A stretch of DNA of 64,000 nucleotides from Ophioderma brevispina. Its lineage: Eukaryota; Echinodermata; Ophiuroidea; Amphilepidida; Ophiodermatidae. The notes below the pieces were generated by a model that was given only the letters and a program-made list of their open reading frames with translations, did not search any database and was not told the DNA's origin. The stretch is taken from assembly GCA_023653785.1 (NCBI GenBank), contig JAMKCH010035833.1:124001-188000 (forward strand), given 5' to 3'. This document shows positions 11,645-23,668 of this stretch, one piece after another (position 1 is the first letter of the stretch; each line of letters begins with the position of its first letter). A program made the translations under genes and the position numbers.

Positions 11645-12534
11645 GTGCTCACAAGTGCCATGAAACACCCCAATACATACAAAATGCATGCACTCTCATG
11701 TACAATCACACATACTACACATACATACATTTTTATCACACATCCCCACCCTCCCACATACCGAGACCCACACACACATATCTAAACACGTACACGTCTA
11801 TAAACACCTTTTTTTTGCTTCCTCTGTGTTAAAAAACAATAACCACTTTTTTGACAAATTAAACTGTGAGTTTGGTGATGAGCTGTCCAATATAAAAGTG
11901 AACTTATTTCGAAATCTCAGATCGTTTTTTTTTTGCATTATTATTATACTGTAAATATGCTGTTTGATCTAATTTTATTAATTTTAATCATGGGGCATTG
12001 AAGCCGTTTTTTTGTTTTTGGTTGTTTTTTTTTTTGTGTTTTGTTGATTTGTATGTCTTATCTCTTAAGATGTTGTAAAATACTCTCAGAGGGTTGACCC
12101 CAGTCTGGCCGGCATTTGCCTTTTTGGTCACTCCTCCATAAATTTGTCTATGTAATTTGTTTTTGTGTAATATGATTTTTATGGACTAAAGTTTAAGTTG
12201 AAGTTGAAGTCTTTAATAGAATAACCGGACTGGCCTTTTAAAATGAGCATGGGAGCGACAAGGAACTCTCCTGGAACTTTTAAGTGGAGCAATGGATGAG
12301 CAGCTAAAACAAGAACAAAAAAAATGGTCAAGCAATCAACAGGATCTAAGAAATATTTAAATCTAAGACATGTCTTGTTCTTTGTAAGCGACTAAATTAT
12401 CCCTGCCAAAGCCATTTTTAAATGATAAGAATCCATAAAAATGGTCAAAAATGGAATGGTTTTTAGAAGCTTAAAATCACTCTCCTGTATTATTTAAATA
12501 GAGTGATTAAGGCAATAATTGCTCTGTATCGCCC
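11645..12534. other. No gene seen
   Basis: Contains a short CA/TACA-rich stretch near 11700-11800 and T-rich runs near 12005-12050. The sequence gaccccagtctggccggc near 12100 is more GC-rich, but nothing coding was recognised. Confidence 0.45.
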
Positions 12535-12647
12535 CTCAAGGCAGTCCCTGGAATAAAGTGCATACATATTACATTGTTATTAAGTAATATGTTAATTAGG
12601 AATAATGATCCGTCTCTAAGAACTAATGCATTTATTTTTTTGCTTAA

Positions 12648-12994
12648 AGACACTATCATGATTTTGCTAAATCAGAAAAATCGAAAAAATCATCAAAATC
12701 AGATTTTTGCATGTATGTAGCAAGTATAGGTATCCAACAACCCTTCAAATGATAATACCAGAAGAACCCTAATAAGGACAGAATCGGAAATTTTAGTCAT
12801 TACCGTCCTTGCGGACACATTCTACACGTCGTAATTGAATGGGGGGATCGTATCTTGGAACACTGCCGTTTTCTTCTTTTCCTCATTCGTGTCTAAGTCT
12901 TAGTTGGAAAAGGAACCTTAGGAAATTCTACAGACTTATCCTTCACTTGCAAGCATTCCGCAATTTCAAATATTTTTCAAATCGCTGAAGGTCT
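12648..12994. mobile_element. TTAA-flanked MITE, family C, copy 1
   Basis: A 347-bp element flanked by TTAA (12644-12647; 12995-12998). The left end is AGACACTATCATGATTT; the right end, inverted, is AGACCTTCAGCGATTTG. Two other copies, at 34823-35173 and 60663-61028, are also TTAA-flanked. Shared interior: taggtatcc/aggttacc blocks, ggacagaatcggaa and gtccttgcggacac. It sits inside a satellite whose next unit preserves the empty TTAA site. Confidence 0.88.
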
Positions 12995-13573
12995 TTAACT
13001 GTGTTAAAATGAACCACTTTTTAACTGTAGTGAACTCCATTTTGGGGAGAGAAGTGCAATATTATATTACTTTATTTAGTAATATGGCAATTAGGGTCAT
13101 GAGGCTGTCTTTGAAACATTCTATCATTTTTTTGCTAACTCTTAAAACGAACCACTTGTTTAGAAACTTCTTACACTGTGATTGGATGACAACTGCCTTT
13201 CCATTACAAACGTATAATACTACATTATTATTTTATTCCATAATATGTTAATTATGGTGGTGGTTGTCTCTAAAAACTAAAACATACTTCCGTTTTTTGC
13301 TTAACTGTGTTAAAATGACTAATTTTAACACAACTGTGATTAAACTGTGTTAAGTGATAGCTGTCTTAAAAGAATAAAGTGCAAAACTACATTATACTTT
13401 ATTTCGTATATGTTATTATGGTCTGTCTCCCATGAACTCATACATAATTAATTATTTTTTGCTTACTGTGTAAAATGAACCCTATTTTATACATCTATTA
13501 AACTGTGGGTGATAAGATGTTTTAATGCAAAAATGCAATAATATCCTTATGCTTTATTCCGTAACCTGATTAA

Positions 13574-13921
13574 AGGTCCAGGGTGCGATCGCTAATAGCT
13601 CGTCCCCAGGGAACACCTATTTTACCGGAAGTGGTCAAAATTTTGGTATCAGAAGAAAGCTACTATTTTTCTCATTTCCTCCCTTTTGTGAAATCTTAGG
13701 CTAAAGGATGTTTGGTTTGGATGTTATGATCGAAAATATGTCCCATTTTGGTCACCAATATTAACTTTAACACAGGCTCATGGGGATTACACACGTCTTT
13801 CTAGCCGCTCGAAATTAAAAAGGGTTGAAATACGGCGCCAAAAAACTTTACAGATTGGTTTTTGGGGTGAAGGCCATTCTATCAAGATAAAATATATAGA
13901 CTTAAATCAGGCCATCCTCCT
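13574..13921. mobile_element. TTAA-flanked element, family G
   Basis: A 348-bp element between TTAA at 13570-13573 and 13922-13925, inserted in the satellite. The left part (AGGTCCAGGGTGCGATCG and attttaccggaagtgg) resembles family B. The right part, read inverted (AGGAGGATGGCCTGATTTAA), matches the repeats starting at 10423 and 33041. The terminal repeats are only weakly similar, so it may be a chimera or an old copy. Confidence 0.65.
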
Positions 13922-14789
13922 TTAATTAGGTGACATCCTGTCCTTCAAGACCTATACATAGTTTTATTACTTAAACATCCCCACAAACACACAGATGTCC
14001 CACAAGTTATGTTAATATTGGGGTGTATACAAACACAGCCCACAAACAAACATACATTAAGCCCAATTCTGAAAGTTTTAATGCTGAGTATTGTACTAGA
14101 TGTGGAGTCGCGTTCCAACAGTTTCTGGTAAGTCATACACTTGTTCTTGCCAGATAAACACTTCTTTAAATCAAATTAAGCATATTGTTAGTATATATTA
14201 CTCTAAATTCCAGAAAAATAGGACACCCAAACTGGACTTCACTCAATTTTTTCTAGTTGTTTCCCAGATCTCGTAGTAGGATTAGGATCTAGTCACACCG
14301 CTGGCGTACAAACTCTACATTCAGTGTTTTTATGTTGGTGATTCTATATTTTCACAGATAATACTACACAAAGCCAAGCCCCCCTTGTGGAGAAGACCAC
14401 TGATCTCTGACTTCTCTCATATCATCTATGGCCTTTTGTATGTGAGTTTTGAGACCTGAAATTTCACCTTGTATTCTGAGTATATTTGACATTGTAATAA
14501 AATCCTTTCATTTCGCACTGGTTTGAAAGTCCAAAAACAGAGTCTGAATGTCTTTCCGGTTACCATGGAATTGCCCACCTGTCAATCAAGTACTTTGCTC
14601 ATCGTGGCCATTGTCACTTAAGGTCGTTATCTAGGGAGACATGGAGTTTGTGCGTCAGTGGCGTGGGATCTAGTATTTCATGTACCTCTCTTGCATTTGC
14701 TTCATTCCATAATTCAGTGTCATATTTTTCTGAAGTAGTGTTAGAACATCCTAATTGTGCAGTTGCTATGGTGAACTTCAAAAAAAATT

Positions 14790-15233
14790 GGCTGGTATTT
14801 TGATAGGGAGTCTAACTTTAGACCCGGGTTTAAATCAGGGAGAGCTCACTTCTTGAATGGATTTTTTTATCTGCCAACCTACTCTGAAAGTATAAAGTAA
14901 TTTCTAATGGATGGTCCTTCCCACCCATTCAAGAGAAATTTTTCTCACCTATTAGAGCTAAAAACAAAAATATCAATTTGGGATCACTTATATTTGTTAA
15001 TGAAATTTTCTATATCTGAGGCATTTTGTTAAAAAAAAATCAAATTTCTCAGTAAAACAAAACAATGTGTTAAAAATTGCTCCAAAATCAAACTGCATGC
15101 GACCTACTGGAAAGAAACTTGCTTTATTTAGCCTTACATCAGACTTTCAGTTATAAGAAAAATGTCTATTCATGAAGGCCTACACCCGATTCAATTGTGG
15201 GTCTAAAGTAGACTCCCTTTCAGAATACCAGCC
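14790..15233. mobile_element. GGCTGG fold-back MITE, copy 2 (enlarged)
   Basis: Starts ggctggtattttgataggga and ends, inverted, with ccctttcagaataccagcc. At 444 bp it is longer than the ~280-bp copies. The extra sequence lies in the middle, after the tttttctcacctatta segment. No ORF. Confidence 0.65.
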
Positions 15234-15293
15234 ACTGATATTATTTTTTGACTCCATGTTAGTGTTCTTCCCTATGGCATTATGTAATTAAAC

Positions 15294-16125
15294 CTGGGAT
15301 GAATATACCAGGGGAGGGCGGCTGTTAAAGCACGTAAAAGCAAAATCTTGACGAAAAATTCTGAATTTTTTATATGTTGTCAAGGAATATTTTCTTATTC
15401 CAAAACCGATGGAGTTGAAGAATCAACTCCACTTTAAGGGTTATTTCTGAATTTTTTGTATTAATAACGAACGAGGACGAGATTGTACGTAGGTCATGGG
15501 AACACCCATGATCGACCCACATCAAAGCACCCAAATTGGTTTGTGGTTTGCACTCCGCATTGCTGTAATTTCTTTTGACATTTTTGGTGAATTGCTATAA
15601 TGAATGAGGCTTGGCCACCACCGCCTGGAATATACCTACAGAGAGATATGAAGCACACACAAACACACTGTTCAGGTGTGCCTCGGCATGATTTTTAACA
15701 AAAAGAAGATTAAAAATTTCCGAAAACAAATTTAATATCTCAAATCTAATGCTAAAACTACACCGGAAATACATTGAAGAAAATAAATAATCCACTTTTG
15801 AAGTTTCATTATCAATTTGGTAGGAGTAGTTTTATGAAAAAAGTAGGTGTACAGGTTTCCGAATTCGGCAACCTTTTACAAATTTGTCATTTTGGAATAG
15901 TAACAGCTAATTTACAATTTTGATTTTTAGATTTACTATAAATTGCTAAAACAGCATGAAAAATATAATAAGCATGAGAAAAATATAGTAAACAAAATGA
16001 ATACACCACTATATCAAATCTAACATGCGTTATAAAATATAGTTTGAGTTATGATACACTAGCCGAGGCACACATGAATGTACACAAGACAGAGCTTCAT
16101 ATCCCTCTTAATATATTAGTCCTAG
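15294..16125. mobile_element. hAT-type element, family F, copy 1 (interrupted)
   Basis: The left end, CTGGGATGAATATAC, is split by another element (15309-15627) and resumes as gaatatacctacagagag then atatgaagc. The right end is gcttcatatccctcttaata then ttagtccta. Both ends carry sub-terminal gtgtgcctcggc motifs. Flanking direct repeats are ATTAAAC on both sides. The second copy, at 57617-58156, shows the same termini. The 7-8 bp duplication suggests the hAT superfamily. No transposase. Confidence 0.72.
15309..15627. mobile_element. hAT-type MITE with TSD GAATATAC, copy 1
   Basis: A 319-bp element starting CAGGGGAGGGCGGC and ending ggccaccaccgcctg. It is flanked by a perfect 8-bp duplication GAATATAC (15301-15308; 15628-15635). 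CAGGG-type ends plus an 8-bp TSD are characteristic of hAT transposons. It lies within the left terminus of family F. A second copy, with an eroded right end, is at 37807-38123. Confidence 0.85.
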
Positions 16126-17384
16126 ATTAAACTTGTTTTTTAAAATTTGTGTAAGATCGTGCACACGAACTCACAATACAGTAGTCAAGCAAATTGTTTA
16201 AAAGTATATTTTTACCATAAAATAGGAGGGCCTCAAATTGGGCATATTTTCATCATTTGAAACACAATTAAAACGCATATTTTCATCATTTGAAACACAT
16301 TTAAAAAAACTTGACTTAATATCCTTTATGTAGTTCAGAAAGTACTTTTAGAGACTTTCCAAATAATTTTATGATTATTAATTTAGATTAACTTTTAATA
16401 CTTATGATCTGCACAATAATTACTCAACTTTAATTTTATTTTAAGTTAATTTATTTATAAAGTCTCATTTATACTTAAACACAACCTATTGTCTGAGACC
16501 TTAACATAATATTGCTTTTGCAAATATTCACCTGCAAAAGAAATGCTATTGATATGAAGGTCTAGCAAAAGGCTAATTAAAGGCAAAATGATGGAGGTTT
16601 CGTTCTTTCTTTCATTTTTGACAGCTGTTTCTCTTATTACAAATGTTTGTGACATATTTGAGGATACCAGCCTAACTGAGGGGCTTTGATTCTCTTGTCC
16701 CTGTTTAAGTGTTAATTTTTCCACACTTTTTGGGAGCAATAAATAAAGTGTGAATTTAAAAGCTCACAAAATATTTTTAACCTATATGGTAACATGTTTG
16801 AAAAAACTGAAAAGTGGAGAACTGTAAATCATAAACACTTAACACTGCACTGAAATTATTTTGCAATATAGTAATGGTAATTTTAATGTATAATTTCTTA
16901 GAAAAGAAAACCTCCATCATTTTCAACACCTTTGAAATGATAATTATAGTATTATGCTAGTTAACCACATGCACCCTCCAGACAAAATTGTAATGAAAAT
17001 AATATTTCTAAAGAAAACTCTGACCCAAACCAGTTTATCCACATATTTGTTTTAGGTCTCCTGAGCTGAAGTCGATGACTAATCATTATGTAAACTTTTC
17101 CACATGAATTAAATACCAAATACCATAGTACGGGAGCGGTAACTTACCTAGATAGGGAGATTAGCGTCATATCAATAGATGAGAGGACATCACAATGATT
17201 AGATGATTCTTGGGTGCATGATGTAAGGTGTCACACGAAACGATGAGAGGGGTTGACGACAAGTGAATGGTAGATCTACAATGTTAAACTCACATGTGGA
17301 CAAAATCCTGGATGGGGTTCTGCAGATGACGTGGGGTTAGCAGGCACATGCAATGTCTGGGAGTTCATGCAAGTTAGGACTAAG
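16126..17384. other. No gene seen; small duplication at 16250-16310
   Basis: AT-rich. A ~32-bp direct duplication, gcatattttcatcatttgaa followed by acaca, occurs at 16250-16310. An ORF on the minus strand near 16455-16739 has no recognisable domain. Nothing else is supported. Confidence 0.5.
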
Positions 17385-17663
17385 GGCTGGTATTCTGAAA
17401 GGGAGTCTAACTTTAGACCTGGGTTTACACCAGGGTTAGTCCTACAAGAGTGGACCTTTTTCCTTCCAACATACTCTAAAAATATGCTGCAACAGGTGAG
17501 AAAATTCCTCGTGGATGGGCCGGAACGGCTCGTCCATGAGGAATTTTCTCACCTGTTACATATAACTTTCACAGTACTTTGAAAGGAACAAAGGTCCACA
17601 CATGTAGGACTAACCTGGTTTAAACCCAGGTGTAAAGTTAGACTCTCTTTCAAATTAACAGCC
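17385..17663. mobile_element. GGCTGG fold-back MITE, copy 3 (best preserved)
   Basis: A 279-bp hairpin. It begins ggctggtattctgaaaggga and ends with the inverse, ctctctttcaaattaacagcc. Inverted blocks gtctaactttagacc and gtaaagttagac lie further in. The centre is a near-perfect hairpin, gtgagaaaattcctcgtgg facing ccatgaggaattttctcac. ORFs across it are reading frames through the repeat. Confidence 0.82.
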
Positions 17664-18365
17664 AAGGATTTCAATCCAATCCAATCAGATTTATACACAC
17701 TTAAGTCACAATTATTGATGGAAATTGTGCTGGTTGACTTTGCATTGTCACAACATATCCTCAGCCAGAAAAAATGTCTTAAGTTTTTTCTGACCTCAGA
17801 CACATTATTCGCCCTTAAATGAAATTTTATCACCTATTATTTCTTAGCTTACTCTGTTGATGGGCTGGGAATTCATCACAATTTATGAAAAAACAGTATT
17901 TTGAGCCTTTTTCCTTCTAAAAGAAAAAGCAACCAAAATTGAAAAAGATTGGAAACAAATTGACAATATTTTCTTTTCCGACTTAAGTCTGAAATAAATC
18001 TGATTAGTTCGCATTTTACCACACTACCAGGGATTTAGGTTATGGGGAAGATGAAGAGCATCCGATTCATCAGAACAAAGGCACATGCAAACCCTTTGTC
18101 TGAAAATCCATCGCAAAACACCGCTGCAGGCCTGTGTGTTATGACCTATGTACAGATTCAACCATGGTTGACAGGGTTAAGGATGGCTAAAAAAAGTTTT
18201 GCATTTCATGCAGTCTTGTACAACAGTTAACAGATGTAAAAGTCATCTAAGTAAGAGCTTTGTAAAGATAACTATTTTTTTTCCAATTTCCACGAGTAGA
18301 ACTTGGCCTTTTTTTAGATACAAGTAGGCCATGGTACATAATACAATTTGGGCCTTTTATTTAAA
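17664..18365. other. No gene seen
   Basis: Unique AT-rich sequence. A short ORF at 18042-18230 starts MGKMKSIRF, but it shows no domain and no splice context. Confidence 0.45.
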
Positions 18366-18548
18366 TTTTCGTGCTCCAGCGCTGGGGATTACTTATTTCC
18401 TTCACTAAAATTAAAACAATATTATCTTAACCACGAAAAGCTGTGTCCCCACATGAAAAGAGTGCACATACAGCTTTTCCTGGTTTAAATAATATTTTTA
18501 AATTTTTAGTGAAGGAAGTAAGTGATCCCCAGCGCTGGAGCACGAAAA
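18366..18548. repeat. Inverted repeat / short TIR element (183 bp)
   Basis: The outer arms TTTTCGTGCTCCAGCGCTGG and their inverse are near-identical for about 45 bp. Weaker inverted similarity continues to gaaaagctgt on both sides. No target duplication beyond the arms was identified. Confidence 0.75.
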
Positions 18549-18949
18549 GATCGTTAAATCACGAACGTATCGTGGCCTAAAGGGTGTATCTTATATTTAA
18601 TTTCTTGTTTAATACTTCCTTTTACCTTTGATTTGTTTTTTAGTAGATCTCATAACTGCCGTAGAGGAGAACATGTATCCTCTAAAGGAATTAAATACTT
18701 TTCTTTTATCAAATTATATGTAACACCACAACCAAATTGTGGCAAAGGAAAGTATCTTTATCACAATATCTTTAAACTTACAACCTTCTTACATGTGTGT
18801 AGTAAAGGGAAATTAAGCAGTGGTGTTGAACTGCTAACACCCATGGGGCTAACACTAACCATTTTGTGTGATTTGAACTGAAGTAAAAAAAAACAAGGTG
18901 GTTCTTGAACCACGCGTCTTGCCCCTTATCCAAAAATGTGTAACATTTG

Positions 18950-19525
18950 TACAGGTTACACTTCAGAATGTGAGGAGGACAGAATGCCCCTTTAATCCAC
19001 CTACATAACCTTTGACCCCAATCTGTATACACCTCATATTGCGCTTGGGTCAGTGCTTAAACTGACCAAGTTTGGTGATCCTAGTATAGGATTTGTGCCA
19101 GAAAAATGAATGGATAGATTTCCAAAGAATGCTCCTTTAATTGGCCCACATGACCTATCACCCCAATTGGATTGCACCTCATATGGGACTTGGGTCAGTG
19201 CTTATACTGACCAAGTTTGGGGATTGTATCATTTGATTTGTGACAGAAAAACGAATGGATAAATTTTCAAAGAATGCCCCTTTAATTGGCCCACATGACC
19301 TATCACCCCAATTAGAGTACGCCACATACAGGGCTTGGGTCAGTGTTTATACTGATCAAGTTTGGGGATTGTAGCATTTGATTTGTGGCAGAAAAATGAA
19401 TGGATGGATTTTCAAAGAATGCCCCTTTAATTGGTCCACATAACCTCTCACCCCAATTAGAGTACACCACATATGAACCTTGGGCCAGTGGTTCTTCTGA
19501 ATAATTTTGGCTGCAACTGGCTCAA
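18950..19525. repeat. ~150-bp satellite, four units
   Basis: Units share ttgggtcagtgcttatactg, accaagtttggggatt and aaagaatgcccctttaattg. There are four copies with roughly 85-90% similarity by eye. ORFs within are incidental. The tgaccaagtttgg word also occurs in other arrays of the window, suggesting related satellite families. Confidence 0.8.
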
Positions 19526-19649
19526 GTGTTTTGGACATACATACACATACAGAAATAGTGATTTGTTAGTCTTACTCTGAGTATGCTCAGGGGCAAGACA
19601 AAACTTGATTTTTAGGTTACCTACTGGAAACTTGATTTTTTTGCCTTAA

Positions 19650-20185
19650 AGCAATAACAGCACATTTTTGAAGAGCACCCCCCAATTTTCAAAATTTGAT
19701 ATTTTTGCACAGTTATGTTGGTAATTGCCTAGGAAACTACACCTGCGAACGAGAATGCTCAAAAATTCGTATTTATCATAAAATAAGCGATTTTGTAATT
19801 AGAATTGGGATCCCAGATTGTACTTAGCGGCAGAGCTGGAAAGGCTAAGTTTATGTCTGTCCATGATGAAATAGTGTCACCTCAAGAAAATGACCTCTAA
19901 CTTGATTTGCCTGAACCAATAAAACAACTTAAGGATGAGCGTAGACACGTACATGATGCTATTTCATATAGGAAGGTCGTTTTCCAGCAGCCGTTGAATC
20001 ATTATCGGAGATCTCCGATATTAATTATTCTAATTACAAAATTCCTTTGTCTGCGACACATAGACATTTTCGAGCTTAACCAATCACAGGTGTAGTTTAC
20101 TAGCCAGTTACTAATGCAACTGTGTAAAAATCTCAAATTTTTTGAAAAATTGGGGGCGCTCTTAAAAAAATATGCTATGATTGCT
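19650..20185. mobile_element. TTAA-flanked MITE, family A, copy 2
   Basis: A 536-bp element between TTAA at 19646-19649 and 20186-20189. Ends AGCAATAACAGCACATTTTT and, inverted, AGCAATCATAGCATATTTTT, followed on both sides by a gagcgcccccaat-like block. Same family as 792-1282. Confidence 0.88.
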
Positions 20186-20384
20186 TTAAGCTGCTTCACA
20201 GGTGGGTCACAATTAAAAAGGTACTTATCCATTTTGTCAAATTGTTCAATACATAATACTTTAGAACTAAATGTATGTAATGGTCAACTTTTTTGCTTCA
20301 TTTATCATGAATTGTCACAAAAATGTACACCTGTCATCCTTCTAATTCCTAGATCAATGCAAAACAAAAGAAGTGGAGTCTTAA

Positions 20385-20711
20385 AGGTGCGTGTTCCGAT
20401 CGTCTTAGGGACCCCCCTGATTTACCCGGAAGTAGTATCGATCAGATGAAAGGCCGTATTTTTCTCATTGTCGTCCTGAAATTTGAGCCCTCGAATCCAT
20501 TTCATTCCCAAGATATAAACAAAAAACTGCCGTTTTAGTGGTTAACCACTTTTAATAGCACAGTATTGAATAGGGCTTTTCAACATGCATTATTGCGTCT
20601 ACCATCAAAACCGCAAGTTTGTTTCCCACGGTACTTGATGGGGTGTATGTGCAGTGCCAGGCTCTCATATCAAGTAGAGAACACAATACACATAAATCGG
20701 AACAACCACCT
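20385..20711. mobile_element. TTAA-flanked MITE, family B, copy 2
   Basis: A 327-bp element flanked by TTAA (20381-20384; 20712-20715). Left end AGGTGCGTGTTCCGATCG; right end inverted AGGTGGTTGTTCCGAT. It is in opposite orientation to the copy at 4904-5241, and includes tttacccggaagtagtatcg and gtttcccacggtacttgatg. Confidence 0.85.
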
Positions 20712-21068
20712 TTAACCAGGAAGACAGAAAATCTTGATAAGGACAGAAATGGTGGGTAGTTTTCATTCAATTTTGTACACAAATCAACAAGATCGGACTT
20801 TATATTTATAAACCTACTATATGCATCTGTGGGGAAATTTTGGGTAGAGGAGGATATGTATTATGTATACGAAATTGCAAAAAAAAAAATCAGGGAAATA
20901 CAAGGCAGGGATAAAAATATTGGAATTACATTGATACTTGCAGCCCTGCACTATCAATGAAAATAATGTAATTTGATCAATAATTTCTGAAAGCATGATT
21001 TTGAACTTGAAAATGGGGGTATATGGTAAAAAATGAAAACTAAATGATATACTTGTTAAGTAATTGGC

Positions 21069-21550
21069 TAGGGATGTACCGATCCGATCGGTATATCGGT
21101 ACCGATATCAGTTGGATCGGATCGGTATCGGTGATCGGAAAATCTCCCCTTCTACCGATCGATTCAATGACCGTGTATGCCGTGGCGTTCAAGCACAGTA
21201 CTATAAACATTCTGGCATTCAAACTCAGTGTAAACATTCAGTTCTAGAGCTATAGAAACATCCCACTTATTGTCCTAAAATTCAATTTTCTTAGTGCACT
21301 GTATATAGTGGTTATTGCAAGGATGAACTGTTATCATGGGTATATGCTTTTGTTCATGAAATATTTTGTCTGAATAGCAAGTACAACAAGAGGACATCCT
21401 TACATGTATATAGTGTGTATTATAATATGGAAAATTCCTTACACGTGGTCATTCAAAAAATATATCGGTATCGGATCGGTATCGGGCCGATCGGTTTCCG
21501 AAAATATCGGTATCGGCCGATACCGATAAAACGTAGATCGGACATCACTA
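21069..21550. mobile_element. hAT element with 8-bp TSD and CCGATA-rich ends
   Basis: A 482-bp element starting TAGGGATGTACCGATCC and ending ggacatcacta. It is flanked by a perfect 8-bp duplication TAATTGGC (21061-21068; 21551-21558). Both sub-terminal regions are packed with ATCGGTATCGG-type words in both orientations. The TAGGGATG terminus and 8-bp TSD fit hAT. There is no transposase. A small related fragment with ccgatatt/atcggaatcgg is at 35785-35830. Confidence 0.85.
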
Positions 21551-21558
21551 TAATTGGC

Positions 21559-22747
21559 AAAGGTGATGCATTGTTTGTAATGATACATTATTTTGAAAAT
21601 GTGGGTGACCCGATAGTGGTCTGATTATTTTTTAAAATTATATTTCTCTGTCAAGTGGAAGCATATCACCAAAAACAACTGATTACAAAATTTGAGTTCA
21701 ATCAGTCTGGCTGTTCGGATAGTAGAAGCCAAAATGCATACCAAATCAGCCCACAAGACAGTGTGTGAGCTAGTGTGGGATGATTTCATTCAAAACATCA
21801 AAAAGAACGATTTCCCGGGCCTTTAATTTCACTGGCATATTAAGGAAAAATAGGAAATTTCTTCCGATACCAAATCATAATTTTGATGGAGTAAGGGGGG
21901 GTGGTACAAGGCTGTTAATTGGGTCACCCATTTTAATGGGTAAAAATGAAGACATTTTGTAAATGATGTTGTGAAGAGCACACAACTCAAAAAGACATTG
22001 AAAAGCACATAAAGAATAACATTTAAACAAATTTGACAAAATTAAATGTGATATTGAAAGTAGTAGGTAGTCATATCAGATTCCAGCACCGTTTGGACTT
22101 TTGGGGTAAGTGTCAAAGGTCATCTAACCTTGCCCATTATCTCAAATAGGTAATTATGAAGGATTACAATCTATTGCTCTCTACCTTCACATAAATGAGA
22201 GCTAGTCCAGACAGCAGTGGAATCTAGTAATAAAAATTGGATTAGCTATGGTCAGGTCATGATCAATGAATGATTGTCACATGTACTGTATGTGGTACCT
22301 ATGCATTGATCACATTGCCTGTGTAGCCCCTGTTGCTCTTTCAATACCTTCACATAAATGAGAGCTAGTCCAGACAGCAGAGGAATCTAATATTATTACA
22401 AATCACTTTCAAAAGATACTTCAATGTACTTGTAGGGGTACAATACTAGAACAGCTAAACGATGGTTACATTGCTGTTTGGAAGATAAAGCAAATCAAAA
22501 CATATACAGTAGCATCTTGAGTTATGAAACAAGAACAAAACACAACACTTAAAAAATGAAGAGCTGGAACAAAAACATGGTGTTAGTTATTAATCTGCAT
22601 GGTGTATACGAAACATTCAATTAAGTGAAAATAAAACTATAAAACAAGTTAAATGAAACATTACATAAATAGATATGCACAATTCAACAACGTACCTAGG
22701 ACACATCACATACAGGCGGTTTGCACAATCAAATGATACGATTACCG
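21559..22747. other. No gene seen; 45-bp direct duplication at 22182/22346
   Basis: Unique sequence apart from a direct repeat, accttcacataaatgagagc then tagtccagacagcag, at 22182-22227 and 22346-22391 (spacing 164 bp). It could be a small tandem duplication. No coding evidence. Confidence 0.5.
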
Positions 22748-22976
22748 CCCTGGGCACTACCTGCCTTACTAACGGCATCTAAGGGCAATTTTAATTGGTT
22801 ACTTGGCAGGTAATATTGTGAAATGAGCAAATCAGAGATACTGTAAGAATGTTGGTATGGAATTCAGGGAGGGATATAGAAGCACTATTTTGATTGGTTA
22901 CTTTGAGGACTACCTCATGTACTGTCCTGTAATGAGCCAATCGCAGAGACCGTTTTATAGATGGTAGTGCCCAGGG
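22748..22976. mobile_element. CCAAT-family MITE, best copy
   Basis: A 229-bp element starting CCCTGGGCACTACCTGCC and ending gatggtagtgcccaggg. Internal aattggttacttgg and gagccaatcgcag carry opposed CCAAT motifs. Fragments of the family occur near 3.8, 5.8 and 8.0 kb. No clear target duplication. Confidence 0.72.
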
Positions 22977-23536
22977 GGTTGAAATACTTACCCCAGAGTG
23001 GTCAGTGTATGCAGTGTATGACAAAATACTTGTACACACACTGGCCAAAAATATTGCATCATACAGAAAAACATTTTCATAATCACAACTTGAATTAAAA
23101 TTGCACCATGGATTCTTACCTACGCATATGTATTGAATGCCAAAGTTGCGTTTTTCAAACAGATGTTGTTCCAGAATCCATGAGTGTGAAAAATGTTTGG
23201 ATTCGATTATCATGTTCCCTAAATATGCTGGATTAAAAGAACTGAGAAAGATTTAACTTGATGATTGCACTCCAAAAGGAACACAGACACAGGAATGCCA
23301 GAAATTGTTTCAGAATAACCTCTAAATGAATTGTGCCCGTTCGTTGGGGTTCACTGTAAATGTTTACGGGAGAAAATCGGTGCGGTTGATTAAGTGATTT
23401 GCTGACAAAGCACAGCAAAACAATTTGTTCATATACCTACAATCCTGCCATGAACATTGTGGGAGTAAAACTTCACGTACGATTGCAATGAAGGTCCGTT
23501 GAAGAGCAGCTTGTGGCTCAAGCACTCAAGTTTTAT

Positions 23537-23668
23537 CATGTAATAATATTGAATGGCAGAGGTTGATAACAGGAAATATCGCCCGAGCCTAGATCAAATA
23601 TTGGGCGAGTCGAAGACGATATTTTCTGTTATCAACCGAAAAAGTCATCCCATATTATTATTATAATA
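23537..23668. repeat. Hairpin-forming inverted repeat
   Basis: The core ggttgataacaggaaatatcg faces its near-perfect inverse, gatattttctgttatcaacc. Weaker inverted similarity flanks it (gtaataatattgaatgg versus cccatattattattata). Possibly an old MITE. Between 23669 and 24027 nothing else was recognised. Confidence 0.65.

Larger units (their letters stand above)
12535..14140. repeat. ~150-170-bp satellite interrupted by two TTAA elements
   Basis: Tandem units begin near 12551, 13048, 13200, 13372 and 13527 with variants of gaataaagtgcaaaactaca and share aatatgttaattatgg and tttttgcttaactgtg. The first unit is split at TTAA by the element at 12648-12994. The last is split at TTAATTA by 13574-13921. 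Intact neighbouring units show the uninterrupted sites. The array decays beyond about 14 kb. Confidence 0.75.

Noticed and set aside
12005..12050. Poly-T/G-T tract as a polyadenylation-linked retroposon tail on the minus strand
   Set aside because: No target duplication or element body could be matched to it.
22791..23213. 140-residue minus-strand ORF
   Set aside because: The 3' part overlaps the CCAAT-family MITE and the rest has no recognisable domain or splice context.
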